Position numbers and translations under genes: made by a program
Part shown: one piece after another, positions 9,057 through 18,071 of the stretch
How positions within the stretch are numbered: position 1 is the first letter of the stretch
Layout: each line of letters begins with the position of its first letter
NCBI GenBank assembly: GCA_964422145.1
Contig: CAYQZV010000006.1
Span: 49,693 to 113,692, forward strand
Length of the DNA: 64,000 nt
From: JACNKV01 sp964422145
GTDB lineage: Bacteria; Fidelibacterota; Marinisomatia; Marinisomatales; JACNKV01
Direction: 5' to 3'
Notes under the pieces: model-generated
What the model was told of the DNA's origin: nothing
Seen by the model: the letters and a program-made list of their open reading frames with translations, nothing else
Databases searched by the model: none

Positions 9057-10049
9057 ATGTCTATTATCATTAAAGTCACCCGAGGAAGATGGATAGAAAG
9101 CAAACATATTGCATATGGAGTCGTTGTAAACGGAGAAGGTCAAATTGTTTATTCTTCAGAAGATCCTGATTATTTAACCTGTATTCGTTCTTCATTGAAA
9201 CCATTTCAGGCAGCTGCTTCTGTGAGAGCAGGTGCGGTTGATTCTGCTGGTTTCGGAGAAAATGAATTGGCATTAATGTGCGCGTCTCATTTTGGCGAGG
9301 ATATCCATGTGGAAACCGCAAAAGCCATGATTAATAAACTGGGATTATCCAGCAAACACTATGAATGCGGAGTGCACTATCCTTACAATAAAAATGCACG
9401 AATTCGTTTGTATTCAGAAAAAAAGGATGCCGAACCGTGGCACAATAACTGCAGTGGAAAACATGCAGGAATGCTTGCATTAGCGAAACATTTAAACGCA
9501 CCTCTGAACAATTATGTTTCTCCGAATCATCCTGTGCAGACATGCATAATGGATTATGTGCGAGAATTAACCGGATGCAAAGATTTTCCGCTCGCTATTG
9601 ATGGTTGTTCTGCTCCGACGCCATTTTTATCTTTGCGTACGTTGGCTTTGCTGTTTCAAAAATTAGCGGTATCTGAACAACCCGAATTGAATACGGTTTA
9701 TTCGGCGATGACAAACCATCCCTATCTTATTGCAGGGGAAGATCGATTTGATACAGATTTTATGAGAGCAACCAAGGGAAGAGCGGTTTCGAAGGGTGGG
9801 GGTGAAGCCGTTCAGGGAATCGGTATACGCATGCCGGATGGAGAAGTATATGGGGTGGCTGTAAAGGTGCTTGACGGCAGCCAAAGAGCTTGCCCGGTTG
9901 CATCTATGGCTGTAATGTGTGAAGCAGGATTATTGTTAGAAACAGAAATAAAAGAATTAGAAAAATATCATTCGATTTCACTTTATAATCTTAAAAAGTT
10001 GCACATTGGTGAAATAAAAGCTTTCGTAAATAAAAAGGAGAGGCTGTAG
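9057..10049 (+). CDS. L-asparaginase, thermolabile asparaginase II family
   Basis: 330 residues of the Rhizobium-type asparaginase (PF06089), unrelated to the E. coli AnsA/AnsB fold. Family marks in order are VTRGRWIES at the start, RSSLKPFQA near residue 45, LALMCASHFGE near 75, NNCSGKHAGML near 130 and AIDGCSAPTP near 181. Near the C-terminus, KGGGEAVQGIG and GVAVKVLDGSQRA complete the pattern. It should hydrolyse asparagine to aspartate and ammonia in the cytoplasm, since no signal peptide is present. It follows the deacetylase gene by 12 bases. Confidence 0.88.
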   Translation: MSIIIKVTRGRWIESKHIAYGVVVNGEGQIVYSSEDPDYLTCIRSSLKPFQAAASVRAGAVDSAGFGENELALMCASHFGEDIHVETAKAMINKLGLSSKHYECGVHYPYNKNARIRLYSEKKDAEPWHNNCSGKHAGMLALAKHLNAPLNNYVSPNHPVQTCIMDYVRELTGCKDFPLAIDGCSAPTPFLSLRTLALLFQKLAVSEQPELNTVYSAMTNHPYLIAGEDRFDTDFMRATKGRAVSKGGGEAVQGIGIRMPDGEVYGVAVKVLDGSQRACPVASMAVMCEAGLLLETEIKELEKYHSISLYNLKKLHIGEIKAFVNKKERL

Positions 10050-10060
10050 CAAAATGATCG

Positions 10061-10162
10061 CTACTTACGGGTTTCAATCCAATGTTTCAACGTCCAAAGA
10101 AGAATGACGGTTCCGATGATAACAAGGAGCCCGGATAAGATAGATAAAGTAAGCGTGTTCAT
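10061..10162 (-). CDS. Possible 33-residue single-span membrane protein
   Basis: A short reading frame on the minus strand encodes 33 residues: a hydrophobic span (LSILSGLLVIIGTVILLW) followed by a basic tail TLKHWIETRK. It fits the shape of small bacterial membrane proteins and lies in a gap between the asparaginase gene and the etf operon. No convincing ribosome binding site precedes the ATG, so translation is uncertain. Confidence 0.35.
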   Translation of the reverse strand: MNTLTLSILSGLLVIIGTVILLWTLKHWIETRK

Positions 10163-10310
10163 AATGTCATTCAAAAATTACTGGAATATGATTTAAAAGA
10201 AAAGATGAAAGTTTTCGTGAATGAACGCCGAGATTATAAAGGATTTCTTTTTATGATACGCTATATAAAAGACAAAATCATCTTGAATAAATACCGAAAA
10301 TCTCGTAAAC

Positions 10311-10330
10311 TAGACCGACCAGTCGGTTTA
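10311..10330. promoter_or_regulatory. TetR-type operator upstream of the etf operon
   Basis: TAGACCGACCAGTCGGTTTA is a 20-base near-palindrome with perfect ACCGAC/GTCGGT arms and a 2-base centre, extended by TA/TA at the ends. This form is typical of TetR-family repressor operators, including those of fatty-acid regulators. It sits 55 bases before the etfB start, where a repressor would overlap or follow the promoter. No TetR gene is in the window, so the regulator is unknown. Confidence 0.65.
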
Positions 10331-10385
10331 TTAATAAGCAGTTTTGCATAAAAATTTATTTTAATCCGTATTAAAGGAGATATTG

Positions 10386-11159
10386 ATGAAAATAGGTGTA
10401 TTAGTTAAACAGGTCCCTGTCAGTGATTCATCGTTGAGACTGACTGCAGACCAACAATGGATCGAAGAAACATCATTAAACTTTGAAATGAACGAGAATG
10501 ACTCCTATGCCTTGGAAGAAGCACTCCAAATTCGCGAAGGATCGGGTGAGGGTGAAGTGGTCGTTGTTAGTTTAGGACCCGCAGACCGGACCCCCAAAAT
10601 TCTAAGGGAAGCTCTTTCAAAAGGCGCGGATCGCGGAATTCATATTATTGAGTCAACCCCATTTGACTCTGATCCGTATGTTCTTGCCAAATTATTTCAT
10701 GAAGCCGTCAAGGATGAGGCCTTCGATCTTCTTCTCTGTGGATTACAATCCGATGACATGAGTACCGGACAGACTGGTTTGATCCTTGGAGAATTATTAG
10801 GGATGTCCACCGCTACAATGGTTGTTGAAACGAATAAATTGGACGGTTCCATCAAAGTGAAACGAGAATTGGAATCCGGATGGTTCCAATGGGTAACACT
10901 CCCGTTCCCGGCTTGTGTTACGATCCAATCAGGTATCAATCAGCCCCGATACGCATCTTTAAAGGGGATTATGAGCGCAAAACGCAAAGAGATCAAGGCC
11001 GTGGATAAATCCACACTTAACCCCGGCGACGCTCTACAGTCCATGTCTAAAATGTATGTTCAGCATAAAGATAAACGTACTGAAATGATTGATGGGGATA
11101 CTCAAGCGATTGTTACGCGCTTGATTGAAGTGTTTAAAAACGAAGCCAAAGTTCTTTAG
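10386..11159 (+). CDS. etfB: Electron transfer flavoprotein beta subunit
   Basis: Start at ATG 10386, five bases after AGGAGA; an in-frame TTG three bases earlier is not needed. 257 residues. The N-terminal MKIGVLVKQVPV, the N-E-N-D-x-Y-A-L-E-E-A-L block near 38, VVSLGP near 61, LREALSKGADRGI near 77 and DLLLCGLQSDD near 115 are standard EtfB. With EtfA it forms the FAD/AMP-containing carrier that collects electrons from acyl-CoA dehydrogenases. It is followed at 9 bases by etfA and then by a membrane Fe-S oxidoreductase, the expected route to the quinone pool. Confidence 0.93.
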   Translation: MKIGVLVKQVPVSDSSLRLTADQQWIEETSLNFEMNENDSYALEEALQIREGSGEGEVVVVSLGPADRTPKILREALSKGADRGIHIIESTPFDSDPYVLAKLFHEAVKDEAFDLLLCGLQSDDMSTGQTGLILGELLGMSTATMVVETNKLDGSIKVKRELESGWFQWVTLPFPACVTIQSGINQPRYASLKGIMSAKRKEIKAVDKSTLNPGDALQSMSKMYVQHKDKRTEMIDGDTQAIVTRLIEVFKNEAKVL

Positions 11160-11168
11160 GAGGTTTAA

Positions 11169-12134
11169 ATGGATATTCTGATTGTACTAGAAACAAAAGA
11201 AGGAAAAATTCACCGCATGAGTTTGGAAGCCGTTACGGCTGCACAATCCATGGCGAAAGAACTAAACCTGAGTATGAGTGCTTTGATCTTGGGCAGTGAC
11301 GTAAATGCTGTTTCTGAGGAAGCAAAAAAACTAGACGTGCACGAAATATTGACTCTTGAACATGAGCTTTTATCCCAGTATTCTGCTGACGGGTATACGG
11401 AAGCCCTGAAGCAGATCATAGAACAGGAAACGCCCAAATACGTTATGATGGGATACACGTATCAAGCACGCGATTGGGTTCCAAAGGTCAGTGTTCGATT
11501 ACAAATACCGTATATTTCAGATGTGGTTATGATTAAAACCGATGAAAGCACGCCTGCATTTACCCGAATGGTGTATAATGGAAAATTGATGAGTGATATC
11601 CTTCCTAAAACAGAAGGAACAGCCCTTGTCAGCTTCCAGGCGGCGGCTTATCCTGCAGATGGAGTTGCCTTTGGAGAAGCAAATCTGCGATCCGTTCAAG
11701 TGAACTTGGATGATTCTATGATCAAAACGGTTTCCGAAGAACCATTTACGGAGGAATCCGGCGGTGTTGATCTTTCTACAGCTGAAGTAATTGTATCGGT
11801 AGGGCGAGGAATCGGAAAAGAAGAGAACATTCCTCTAGTCGAAGCATTAGCAAAAGCATTGAACGCTGAAGTTGGGTCATCACGTCCGATCGTGGATGCG
11901 GGCTGGCTGCCGACGTTCCGGCAAGTTGGAAGTTCAGGACAAAGTGTAGCACCAAAGCTATATATTGCATTGGGAATTTCTGGAGCGATTCAACATATTG
12001 TCGGGATGAAAGGATCTAAGAATATTTTAGCCATCAATAAAGATACGGAAGCCCCGATTTTTGAGATCGCGGATTACGGAGTGGTGGGAGATATTATTGA
12101 AATCTTACCAAAATTAACCGAAGCCGTTGGATAA
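11169..12134 (+). CDS. etfA: Electron transfer flavoprotein alpha subunit
   Basis: 321 residues, with a strong ribosome binding site (AGGAGG) ahead of ATG 11169. The N-terminal domain starts MDILIVLETKEGKI. The C-terminal FAD-binding domain shows VSVGRGIGKEENIPL near 214, SSRPIVDAGWLP near 238, RQVGSSGQSVAPKLY near 251 and ALGISGAIQHIVGM near 267, with AINKDTEAPIF near 289. These are the canonical FAD contacts. It pairs with EtfB just upstream. Confidence 0.93.
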   Translation: MDILIVLETKEGKIHRMSLEAVTAAQSMAKELNLSMSALILGSDVNAVSEEAKKLDVHEILTLEHELLSQYSADGYTEALKQIIEQETPKYVMMGYTYQARDWVPKVSVRLQIPYISDVVMIKTDESTPAFTRMVYNGKLMSDILPKTEGTALVSFQAAAYPADGVAFGEANLRSVQVNLDDSMIKTVSEEPFTEESGGVDLSTAEVIVSVGRGIGKEENIPLVEALAKALNAEVGSSRPIVDAGWLPTFRQVGSSGQSVAPKLYIALGISGAIQHIVGMKGSKNILAINKDTEAPIFEIADYGVVGDIIEILPKLTEAVG

Positions 12135-12230
12135 AAATCTTTTGGTGTTTAACGCACCGGAATAAAAGCTGAACTTCGGAGTCCTCTTAAAGCTCCGATA
12201 GTTCTAATCACAAGGAAAAAGGAGTAGACT

Positions 12231-14231
12231 ATGGATGGGATGCATCAGGTTCCAAATCTTATGTATGTATTTGGCATCTCGGCAATCGCAATATTTCTAT
12301 TTAATCTTCGCCGATTCTTTCTCATTAATATTGGGAAAAAAGAAGACAAGCCATCTAATAGTATTTTTCAAGGAATACAAAATGTATTGATCTACGGAAT
12401 CGGTCAGTGGAGAGTCAATCGAAGACGGTTTGGATATGCAACACTCATGCATTTATTCATAGGATGGGGGATGTTCGAACTCATTTTTGCGACCGGAGTA
12501 GATATGTTTACAAAATGGGGGCTTTTCACCTCATTTTTACCCACAATGGATACACCTTGGTTTGCGGCACTGAATGACTTAGGAGGGCTGATTTTATTTG
12601 TCGGATTATTGATGGCATTATATCGACGCCATATTCAGAAACCCGAGTTACTGCCCCAAAACGCTTTTAAAGGCAGGGGATATGTTTTGGGTGATACAGG
12701 ATTAATCTTGATGATCATGCTATTAGATATTGGCGGGTTTTTCTCAGAGGCTTCCCGTCTTGCGATTGAACAACCGATCACCGCATCCGCTTCTTTTATA
12801 GGATATCCACTTTCAAAACTACTGGTAAAAGAAACTTGGCAGTCTGCACAACCCTACCTTTGGTGGGGGCATGCATTGACCTCGTTTTTGATCATTGCGA
12901 TAATACCGCTAACAAAAATGTTTCACGCCGTAGCTGCATTGGTCAATGTGGGATTCACAAATATAGATGCCCGTGGGAACGTACGCACCATGCATGTAAG
13001 TAAACTCATGGAAGATCCCAACGCCGATATTGAGAATATCTCATTAGGAAGCAGTACGGTAAAAGAACTGACGTGGAAACAACTGCTAGATAGCATCTCT
13101 TGCACAGAATGCTCTCGGTGTACCAGCGTATGTCCTGCGAACAATTCCTTGAAACCGTTATCTCCAATGGAAATCATTACCGATGTACGGGATACACTGT
13201 ATGCAAAAGACCATGATAAAATTCTCCCGGGTGATGTGATCAGCGAAACAGCGTTATGGTCTTGTACAACATGCGGAGCTTGCATGGAAGAATGTCCTGT
13301 TTTGATTGATCACGTTCCTACGATCACGGATCTGCGGCGTTACTTAGTTTTGTCCGAGGGGAAACCTCCTGCACAGGCGAATGAAAGTTTAGAAAAGACA
13401 ATGAATATGGGAAACCCTTATGGTCTCTCTCAAAGTGATCGAACAAAATGGGCAAAAGATGCAGGAATTGAATTACCGATTATGGCTGAGAAGAAACAGA
13501 CGGATGTATTATTCTGGGTTGGTTGTGCAGGCGCTTATGATCCGAGAAATCAGCAGGTGGCGAAATCCATGGTAAAAATATTTGAAGCAGCCGGCATAGA
13601 TTACGGTGTGCTCGGCGAAGAAGAAATGTGTACCGGAGACTCAGCCAGACGGATGGGAGAAGAATACTTGTATGAAACCATGGCACTTCAAAACATTGAA
13701 ACACTTAATCAATACAAATTCAACCGTATTGTTACTACCTGCCCTCATTGTTTTCATACACTTGGGAACGAATATTCTGATTTTGGCGGGGATTATTCTG
13801 TAGAGCACCATTCGCAATTTATGAAGAAATTGATTTCTGAAGGGAAGTTGACCGTAAGCAATGCGGAAATGGATATTACCTATCACGACCCATGTTACTT
13901 AGGCAGACACAATAAGGAATATAACGCTCCCAGGGATGTGCTGAAATCAGTTGTCCCATCAGCCAAGCTGATCGAAATGGATCAAAGCAAAGATAAGAGT
14001 TTTTGTTGCGGGGCCGGTGGCGGAAACATGTGGCACGAAATAGAAGAAGGAGATCGGATAAATCACCTTCGATTTGATCAGGTGCTAACTACCGGTGCAT
14101 CCACCGTAGCTACGGCATGTTACTTTTGCACAACCATGATGGATGATGCAATTAAAGTACGTGGAAAGGAAGATGCGGTGAATGTGCGTGATATTGCAGA
14201 AATCGTTGCTGAAAATATTAAGTCGAAATAA
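12231..14231 (+). CDS. Membrane Fe-S oxidoreductase, ETF:menaquinone oxidoreductase type (HdrD-like)
   Basis: 666 residues. The first 250 contain about five membrane spans resembling the cytochrome b-like NarI/gamma domain. Two 4Fe-4S motifs follow: CTECSRCTSVCP near 290 and CTTCGACMEECP near 344. Two cysteine-rich CCG domains end the protein, with CPHCFHTLG near 503, YHDPCYLGRHN near 550 and CCGAGGGNMW near 592. This architecture matches the DUF224/HdrD-like proteins shown in fatty-acid-oxidising anaerobes to pass electrons from EtfAB to menaquinone. Position 3' of etfBA supports this. A classical flavin ETF dehydrogenase is absent here. About 95 bases separate it from etfA, with AAGGAG before the ATG. 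Confidence 0.85.
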   Translation: MDGMHQVPNLMYVFGISAIAIFLFNLRRFFLINIGKKEDKPSNSIFQGIQNVLIYGIGQWRVNRRRFGYATLMHLFIGWGMFELIFATGVDMFTKWGLFTSFLPTMDTPWFAALNDLGGLILFVGLLMALYRRHIQKPELLPQNAFKGRGYVLGDTGLILMIMLLDIGGFFSEASRLAIEQPITASASFIGYPLSKLLVKETWQSAQPYLWWGHALTSFLIIAIIPLTKMFHAVAALVNVGFTNIDARGNVRTMHVSKLMEDPNADIENISLGSSTVKELTWKQLLDSISCTECSRCTSVCPANNSLKPLSPMEIITDVRDTLYAKDHDKILPGDVISETALWSCTTCGACMEECPVLIDHVPTITDLRRYLVLSEGKPPAQANESLEKTMNMGNPYGLSQSDRTKWAKDAGIELPIMAEKKQTDVLFWVGCAGAYDPRNQQVAKSMVKIFEAAGIDYGVLGEEEMCTGDSARRMGEEYLYETMALQNIETLNQYKFNRIVTTCPHCFHTLGNEYSDFGGDYSVEHHSQFMKKLISEGKLTVSNAEMDITYHDPCYLGRHNKEYNAPRDVLKSVVPSAKLIEMDQSKDKSFCCGAGGGNMWHEIEEGDRINHLRFDQVLTTGASTVATACYFCTTMMDDAIKVRGKEDAVNVRDIAEIVAENIKSK

Positions 14232-14245
14232 ATCGAATTTTGATA

Positions 14246-14302
14246 AAAGTTTGTTTAAATTCTCAAGATTATTGTAATAATAGAGTTCATTAAACAAACT
14301 TT
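14246..14302 (+). terminator. Long inverted repeat after the ETF operon
   Basis: Perfect 13-base arms, AAAGTTTGTTTAA and TTAAACAAACTTT, separated by 31 bases, lie between the oxidoreductase gene and the carboxyltransferase gene. It could be a transcription end or an mRNA 3' stabiliser. There is no T tract after the 3' arm, so a standard intrinsic terminator is not proven. Confidence 0.5.
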
Positions 14303-14351
14303 CAGAGTGGTTTTATTCCTGAGATAAGACAAAGATTGTAAATATCGGTTC

Positions 14352-16172
14352 GTGTCAATAGATAAAAAACATTATTATCTCCCCTTTGAGAAAGAAAAAG
14401 GGTTTACGTATTCTCCGGAAGCGATTTCGCAGTTGACGGAATATGAGAAGTATAAGTTATCCTACCATCCTGAACGCCCTAAATTCTTAGATTATCTCTC
14501 CATTTTTTCAGATGTGGAACCCTGTTGTATTCCCAGTAAAGCTGTTGGTGCCTGCTTAATCCAAACCTATTTAGCAAACCTGAAGATTGGGAAAAAGATA
14601 TATCCGGTGATGCTGATCGGTCAACAAACAGGTCCAACTTCTAATTATACTAAGCTCGTTCAGAAAATGAAAGACCCGGAAGAAGTGAAAAAATGGAATC
14701 ACGGAATGCCGACACCTGCATCCTATGAGCGGGCAATCCGGGCCATCAAAATCGCGAATAAAGAAAAACGGATGCTGATCGTTTTTGTAGACACTCCCGG
14801 TGCGGATCCCACTGAAGAATCTGAAGAAGGCGGTATTGCATGGAGAATCGGTGAAACCATGCAGGGACTCGCAGAAGCTTCTGTCCCGACATTAGCGGTC
14901 ATTATGAACCGTGCTTGCAGCGGAGGGGCGATCGCATTAACGGGATGCGATGTTGTTTTGGCTATGGAATATTCGACGTATTTGGTAATAACGCCCGAAG
15001 CGTGTTCTTCTATTCTATTTCATACTCGAAGCCGAGCTAATGAAGCCGCTGAAGCGTCAAGAATCACGTCGAAGGAAGGGTTTGAGTTGGGGATTGTTGA
15101 TGAAATTATTCCGGAACCAAAAGGCCCTGCCCATCGATTCCAAAAAGAAGCAATATCGTCTCTGAAAAACCGTATGGAGCACTATGTGGAAGAATGTAAT
15201 AAACTTCCTCATGATCAGATATTCCCCAAAAGGATTGAACGGTGGTCGAAGATCGGACAATGGGAAACCACGACCGAAAAAGTCATACAATCGATTCAAA
15301 AAAAAGTATCACGGCTGCCCAAATCAACTTCATCCGGATTTATTTCTAGACATAAAGGATGTTATTCTAATCGCCACATCCACCACTATGACCCAGTCAG
15401 TCTTGAATTTCTTAAATCCAATAACTATGTCTGTGAAATATGCGGGCACAGATATCTTAGACCATCTGCATGGGATTATTTAGATTTGATCCTCGATAAA
15501 AATTCGTTTATTGAACATGATGAAACACGGTATATCATAGACAAAGATATTTTGGACTTCCCGGGATATACTTCCAAACTAGATGAGACGCAAAAAACAA
15601 GGGGGCTTGCAACAGCGATGATCACCGGTGATGGCACCATTTTGGGAGAGCCGGTTATTTATTGCGGAGCCGGTTTTGGATTTTTAGGCGGTTCTTTTTG
15701 TATGACAACGGGTGAGAAAATTTGGCGGGCTGCGGAACGTGCATTAGAAAGTCGTCGTCCTATGGTGTTAAAGGCAGCCGGAGGAGGTGCGAGGATGCAT
15801 GAGGGCTGTTCATCAATGGTCAGTATCCCGAAAGCACATGTGGCACTTACACGGGTCGAACGCGCAGGAATTCCTGTGATTACCATCATCACAGACCCAA
15901 CGCTGGGCGGTGTGGCAATCGGTTATGGCTCAAGAGGGTCTCGTTTATTTGAGATCAACGCCGGGAATATCGGATTTTCCGGGAAACGAGTTATTGAGCA
16001 GTATACCGGACATAAAACATCCAAAGATTTTCAAACAACGGATTGGCTGATGAAAAAAGGTCACGCAAAACATGTTGTCAGTCCGATCAATATTCAACAA
16101 AAAATTCTAAAGGCCATCCATCGATTATGGCAAAGGGTTGAAGTATCGGGTTCTATATTGAGCTCGGAATAA
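14352..16172 (+). CDS. Fused acetyl-CoA carboxylase carboxyltransferase (AccA-AccD order)
   Basis: 606 residues joining the two carboxyltransferase halves. Residues 1-320 are AccA-like: PVMLIGQQTGP near 91, GMPTPASYERAIRAI near 116, VFVDTPGADP near 140 and CSGGAIALTGCD near 191. Residues 340-606 are AccD-like: CEICGHRYLRPSAWDYL near 358, RGLATAMITGDGTI near 418, GAGFGFLGGSFCMTTGEKI and ITDPTLGGVAIGYGS. The order alpha-beta is the reverse of the usual accD-accA. The zinc ribbon keeps one CxxC, while the first pair is reduced to an HKGC...HIHH stretch near 335. It should transfer CO2 from biotin to acetyl-CoA or a related acyl-CoA. Start at GTG 14352 lacks a good ribosome site, so it could be shifted. 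Confidence 0.85.
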   Translation: MSIDKKHYYLPFEKEKGFTYSPEAISQLTEYEKYKLSYHPERPKFLDYLSIFSDVEPCCIPSKAVGACLIQTYLANLKIGKKIYPVMLIGQQTGPTSNYTKLVQKMKDPEEVKKWNHGMPTPASYERAIRAIKIANKEKRMLIVFVDTPGADPTEESEEGGIAWRIGETMQGLAEASVPTLAVIMNRACSGGAIALTGCDVVLAMEYSTYLVITPEACSSILFHTRSRANEAAEASRITSKEGFELGIVDEIIPEPKGPAHRFQKEAISSLKNRMEHYVEECNKLPHDQIFPKRIERWSKIGQWETTTEKVIQSIQKKVSRLPKSTSSGFISRHKGCYSNRHIHHYDPVSLEFLKSNNYVCEICGHRYLRPSAWDYLDLILDKNSFIEHDETRYIIDKDILDFPGYTSKLDETQKTRGLATAMITGDGTILGEPVIYCGAGFGFLGGSFCMTTGEKIWRAAERALESRRPMVLKAAGGGARMHEGCSSMVSIPKAHVALTRVERAGIPVITIITDPTLGGVAIGYGSRGSRLFEINAGNIGFSGKRVIEQYTGHKTSKDFQTTDWLMKKGHAKHVVSPINIQQKILKAIHRLWQRVEVSGSILSSE

Positions 16173-16198
16173 AGATCTGAAAATTATAATCTTTATTC
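16167..16198. terminator. Bidirectional terminator hairpin
   Basis: A 10-base stem, GAATAAAGAT against ATCTTTATTC, with a 12-base loop sits exactly between the convergent carboxyltransferase and dCMP deaminase genes and covers both stop codons. Position and symmetry suggest a shared transcription end. Confidence 0.55.
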
Positions 16199-16627
16199 TG
16201 TTGGTGGAATATGGACTAATTCAACATCTAATTTTTTTGCAAGTTCAATAATCCGTTCATCGCGATAGAATTCTCCGTAGTAAATACGGTTAATACCGGC
16301 ATTCGCAATCATTTTAAAACAATTATAACAAGGGGAAGCCGTAATATAGATCTCAGCATTTTCAATTCGTATTCCATGGCGGGAGGCTTGAACGATCGCA
16401 TTGGCTTCGGCATGGATCGTCCGAACACAATGCCCGTTTTCCATTTCGTGACCAACCGTATCACAATGAGGTAAACCGCGGATACTGCCATTGTATCCGG
16501 TGGAAAGAATGGTCTTCCCGCGGACAATGATTGCGCCCACATGTTTTCGATCACAGGTAGATCGAGTTGCGACTTCTTTCGCTATGTTCATGAAATAGTT
16601 TTCCCAGCTGATGCGTTTATCGGTCAT
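16193..16627 (-). CDS. dCMP deaminase (ComEB-like)
   Basis: 144-residue zinc deaminase. The catalytic motif HAEAN (His72, Glu74) and PCYNC (Cys100, Cys103) bind zinc; TGYNGSIRGLPHC near 43 is the deoxycytidylate-deaminase signature. It converts dCMP to dUMP for thymidylate synthesis in the cytoplasm. Length and motif spacing are normal. It is transcribed alone, towards the carboxyltransferase gene. Confidence 0.93.
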   Translation of the reverse strand: MTDKRISWENYFMNIAKEVATRSTCDRKHVGAIIVRGKTILSTGYNGSIRGLPHCDTVGHEMENGHCVRTIHAEANAIVQASRHGIRIENAEIYITASPCYNCFKMIANAGINRIYYGEFYRDERIIELAKKLDVELVHIPPTE

Positions 16628-16784
16628 GGATTCCTCATAAAATGTGGTCTTAAATTAATAGAAATATCTCAAAATGCCTTCACAAATTAGATCGGATTTC
16701 AATCATTTTTCTGGTTGCAGGGATAGGATAACAAATAATAAAGTATACGATGGAAAACATAAGGATAATGGGAGTTACAATTAG

Positions 16785-17387
16785 ATGGTTCGAATGAACA
16801 CAGTTAACATTGCACATTATATATTATTCCTTACATCATTATTCTTAATGAGTTGTGAAGATAAACAGGCTGATAATTTACTTAACCAAGGATCGATTAG
16901 TATAATTATCAACGAGATAAATTATAACTCATCTGACGTGTTTGATCCGGACGATTGGGTAGAACTCTATAATGCTTCTGACGATACAGTTGATCTTGGC
17001 AATTGGATTTTAAAAGATGAAAATGATTATCATGCTTATTTGATGGACGTAAACACACTTCTTCCTCCAAATGAGTATCTTGTCCTTTGTAAAAACACAG
17101 TAAGTTTTGTCAGTTTTTTCCCAAATATGTTGAAGTATGTGGGAGATTTAGGTTTTGGTTTCAGCGGTGGTGGAGAAGTAGTGCGGCTTTACAATCCTCA
17201 AGGAGAATTAGTAGATGCTGTGGAATATAATGATGTTCTTCCCTGGCCGCTTTCTGCAGATGGTGACGGCCCAACGCTTGAGTTGGTTCATCCGTCGTTA
17301 GATAATTCTTTGGGAGAGAATTGGGAAGCTTCTGAGGGATACGGTACACCCGGAGAGATCAACAGTGCTTATACAGAATTGGAATAA
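16785..17387 (+). CDS. Lamin-tail-domain lipoprotein
   Basis: 200 residues. A lipoprotein signal ends LFLMSC, and nearly the whole mature part is one lamin-tail domain (LTD): INEINYNSSD near 42, DDWVELYNASDD near 56, LGNWILKDEND near 71, PPNEYLVLCKN near 92 and EGYGTPGEIN at the end. LTDs in bacteria occur on exported proteins, often with CotH or nucleases; their ligand is not settled. It begins an operon: the DUF4956 gene starts 6 bases after its stop. GGGAG stands 10 bases before ATG 16785. Confidence 0.82.
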   Translation: MVRMNTVNIAHYILFLTSLFLMSCEDKQADNLLNQGSISIIINEINYNSSDVFDPDDWVELYNASDDTVDLGNWILKDENDYHAYLMDVNTLLPPNEYLVLCKNTVSFVSFFPNMLKYVGDLGFGFSGGGEVVRLYNPQGELVDAVEYNDVLPWPLSADGDGPTLELVHPSLDNSLGENWEASEGYGTPGEINSAYTELE

Positions 17388-17393
17388 GAGATT

Positions 17394-18071
17394 ATGCAAA
17401 CATTATTAAACTACGGTTTCGAACAATTAGAATGGCAGATCGCTTTACTGTCATTTTTACTGGCATTTTCATTAACCAGCGTTATAGCTTTAGTCTATGA
17501 ACGAACTTTCCAGGGATTATCATACTCACGGGGACTGGTTCAGAGTATGATCCTCGGAAGTATCGTATCCTGCCTGTTGATGATCGCGATTGGTGATAAC
17601 ATTGCTCGAGGTATCGGTATCGTCGGATCGTTGGCGATTATCCGATTTCGTACCAATTTGCGAGATCCGCGGGATTTGGTTTTTGTTTTTGCTTCTCTCG
17701 GGATCGGTGTTTCGGCGGGTGTCCAAAGTTATGCTACTGCCATTATAGGTACGACCGTGTTTTGCTCGGTGGTTTTTGCGCTGTACGTTTCTCCTTTCGG
17801 AACACGGCGCAGACATGACGGTTTAATCCGTTTCCAGGTTCCTTCAGGATCAGAGACTTCTATGGAGGTCACACAGGTACTGCAATCTTATACAAAACAT
17901 TTTGTGTTGGTGACGATGCGAAATGCTGCACAAGGGAAGATTGTAGATTATGCCTACCAAGTGAAATTTTCAGATTCATCTGCAAATCAGAAATTGGTTC
18001 AGGAACTTGAAAAAATAAATGGAATTCGCGGAATTACCTACATGAATCAAGAAGCAACTGTGGAGGTATAA
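17394..18071 (+). CDS. DUF4956 membrane protein
   Basis: 225 residues. The first 130 hold about four membrane spans, with the family block RGIGIVGSLAIIRFRTNLRD near 82 and DLVFVFASLGIGVSAG near 103. The last 80 residues form a soluble domain (VLVTMRNAAQ, LEKINGIRGITYMNQE). DUF4956 is of unknown function but commonly neighbours VTC-type polyphosphate polymerase and CotH genes, as here. Its stop overlaps the next start (TAATG). Confidence 0.85.
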   Translation: MQTLLNYGFEQLEWQIALLSFLLAFSLTSVIALVYERTFQGLSYSRGLVQSMILGSIVSCLLMIAIGDNIARGIGIVGSLAIIRFRTNLRDPRDLVFVFASLGIGVSAGVQSYATAIIGTTVFCSVVFALYVSPFGTRRRHDGLIRFQVPSGSETSMEVTQVLQSYTKHFVLVTMRNAAQGKIVDYAYQVKFSDSSANQKLVQELEKINGIRGITYMNQEATVEV

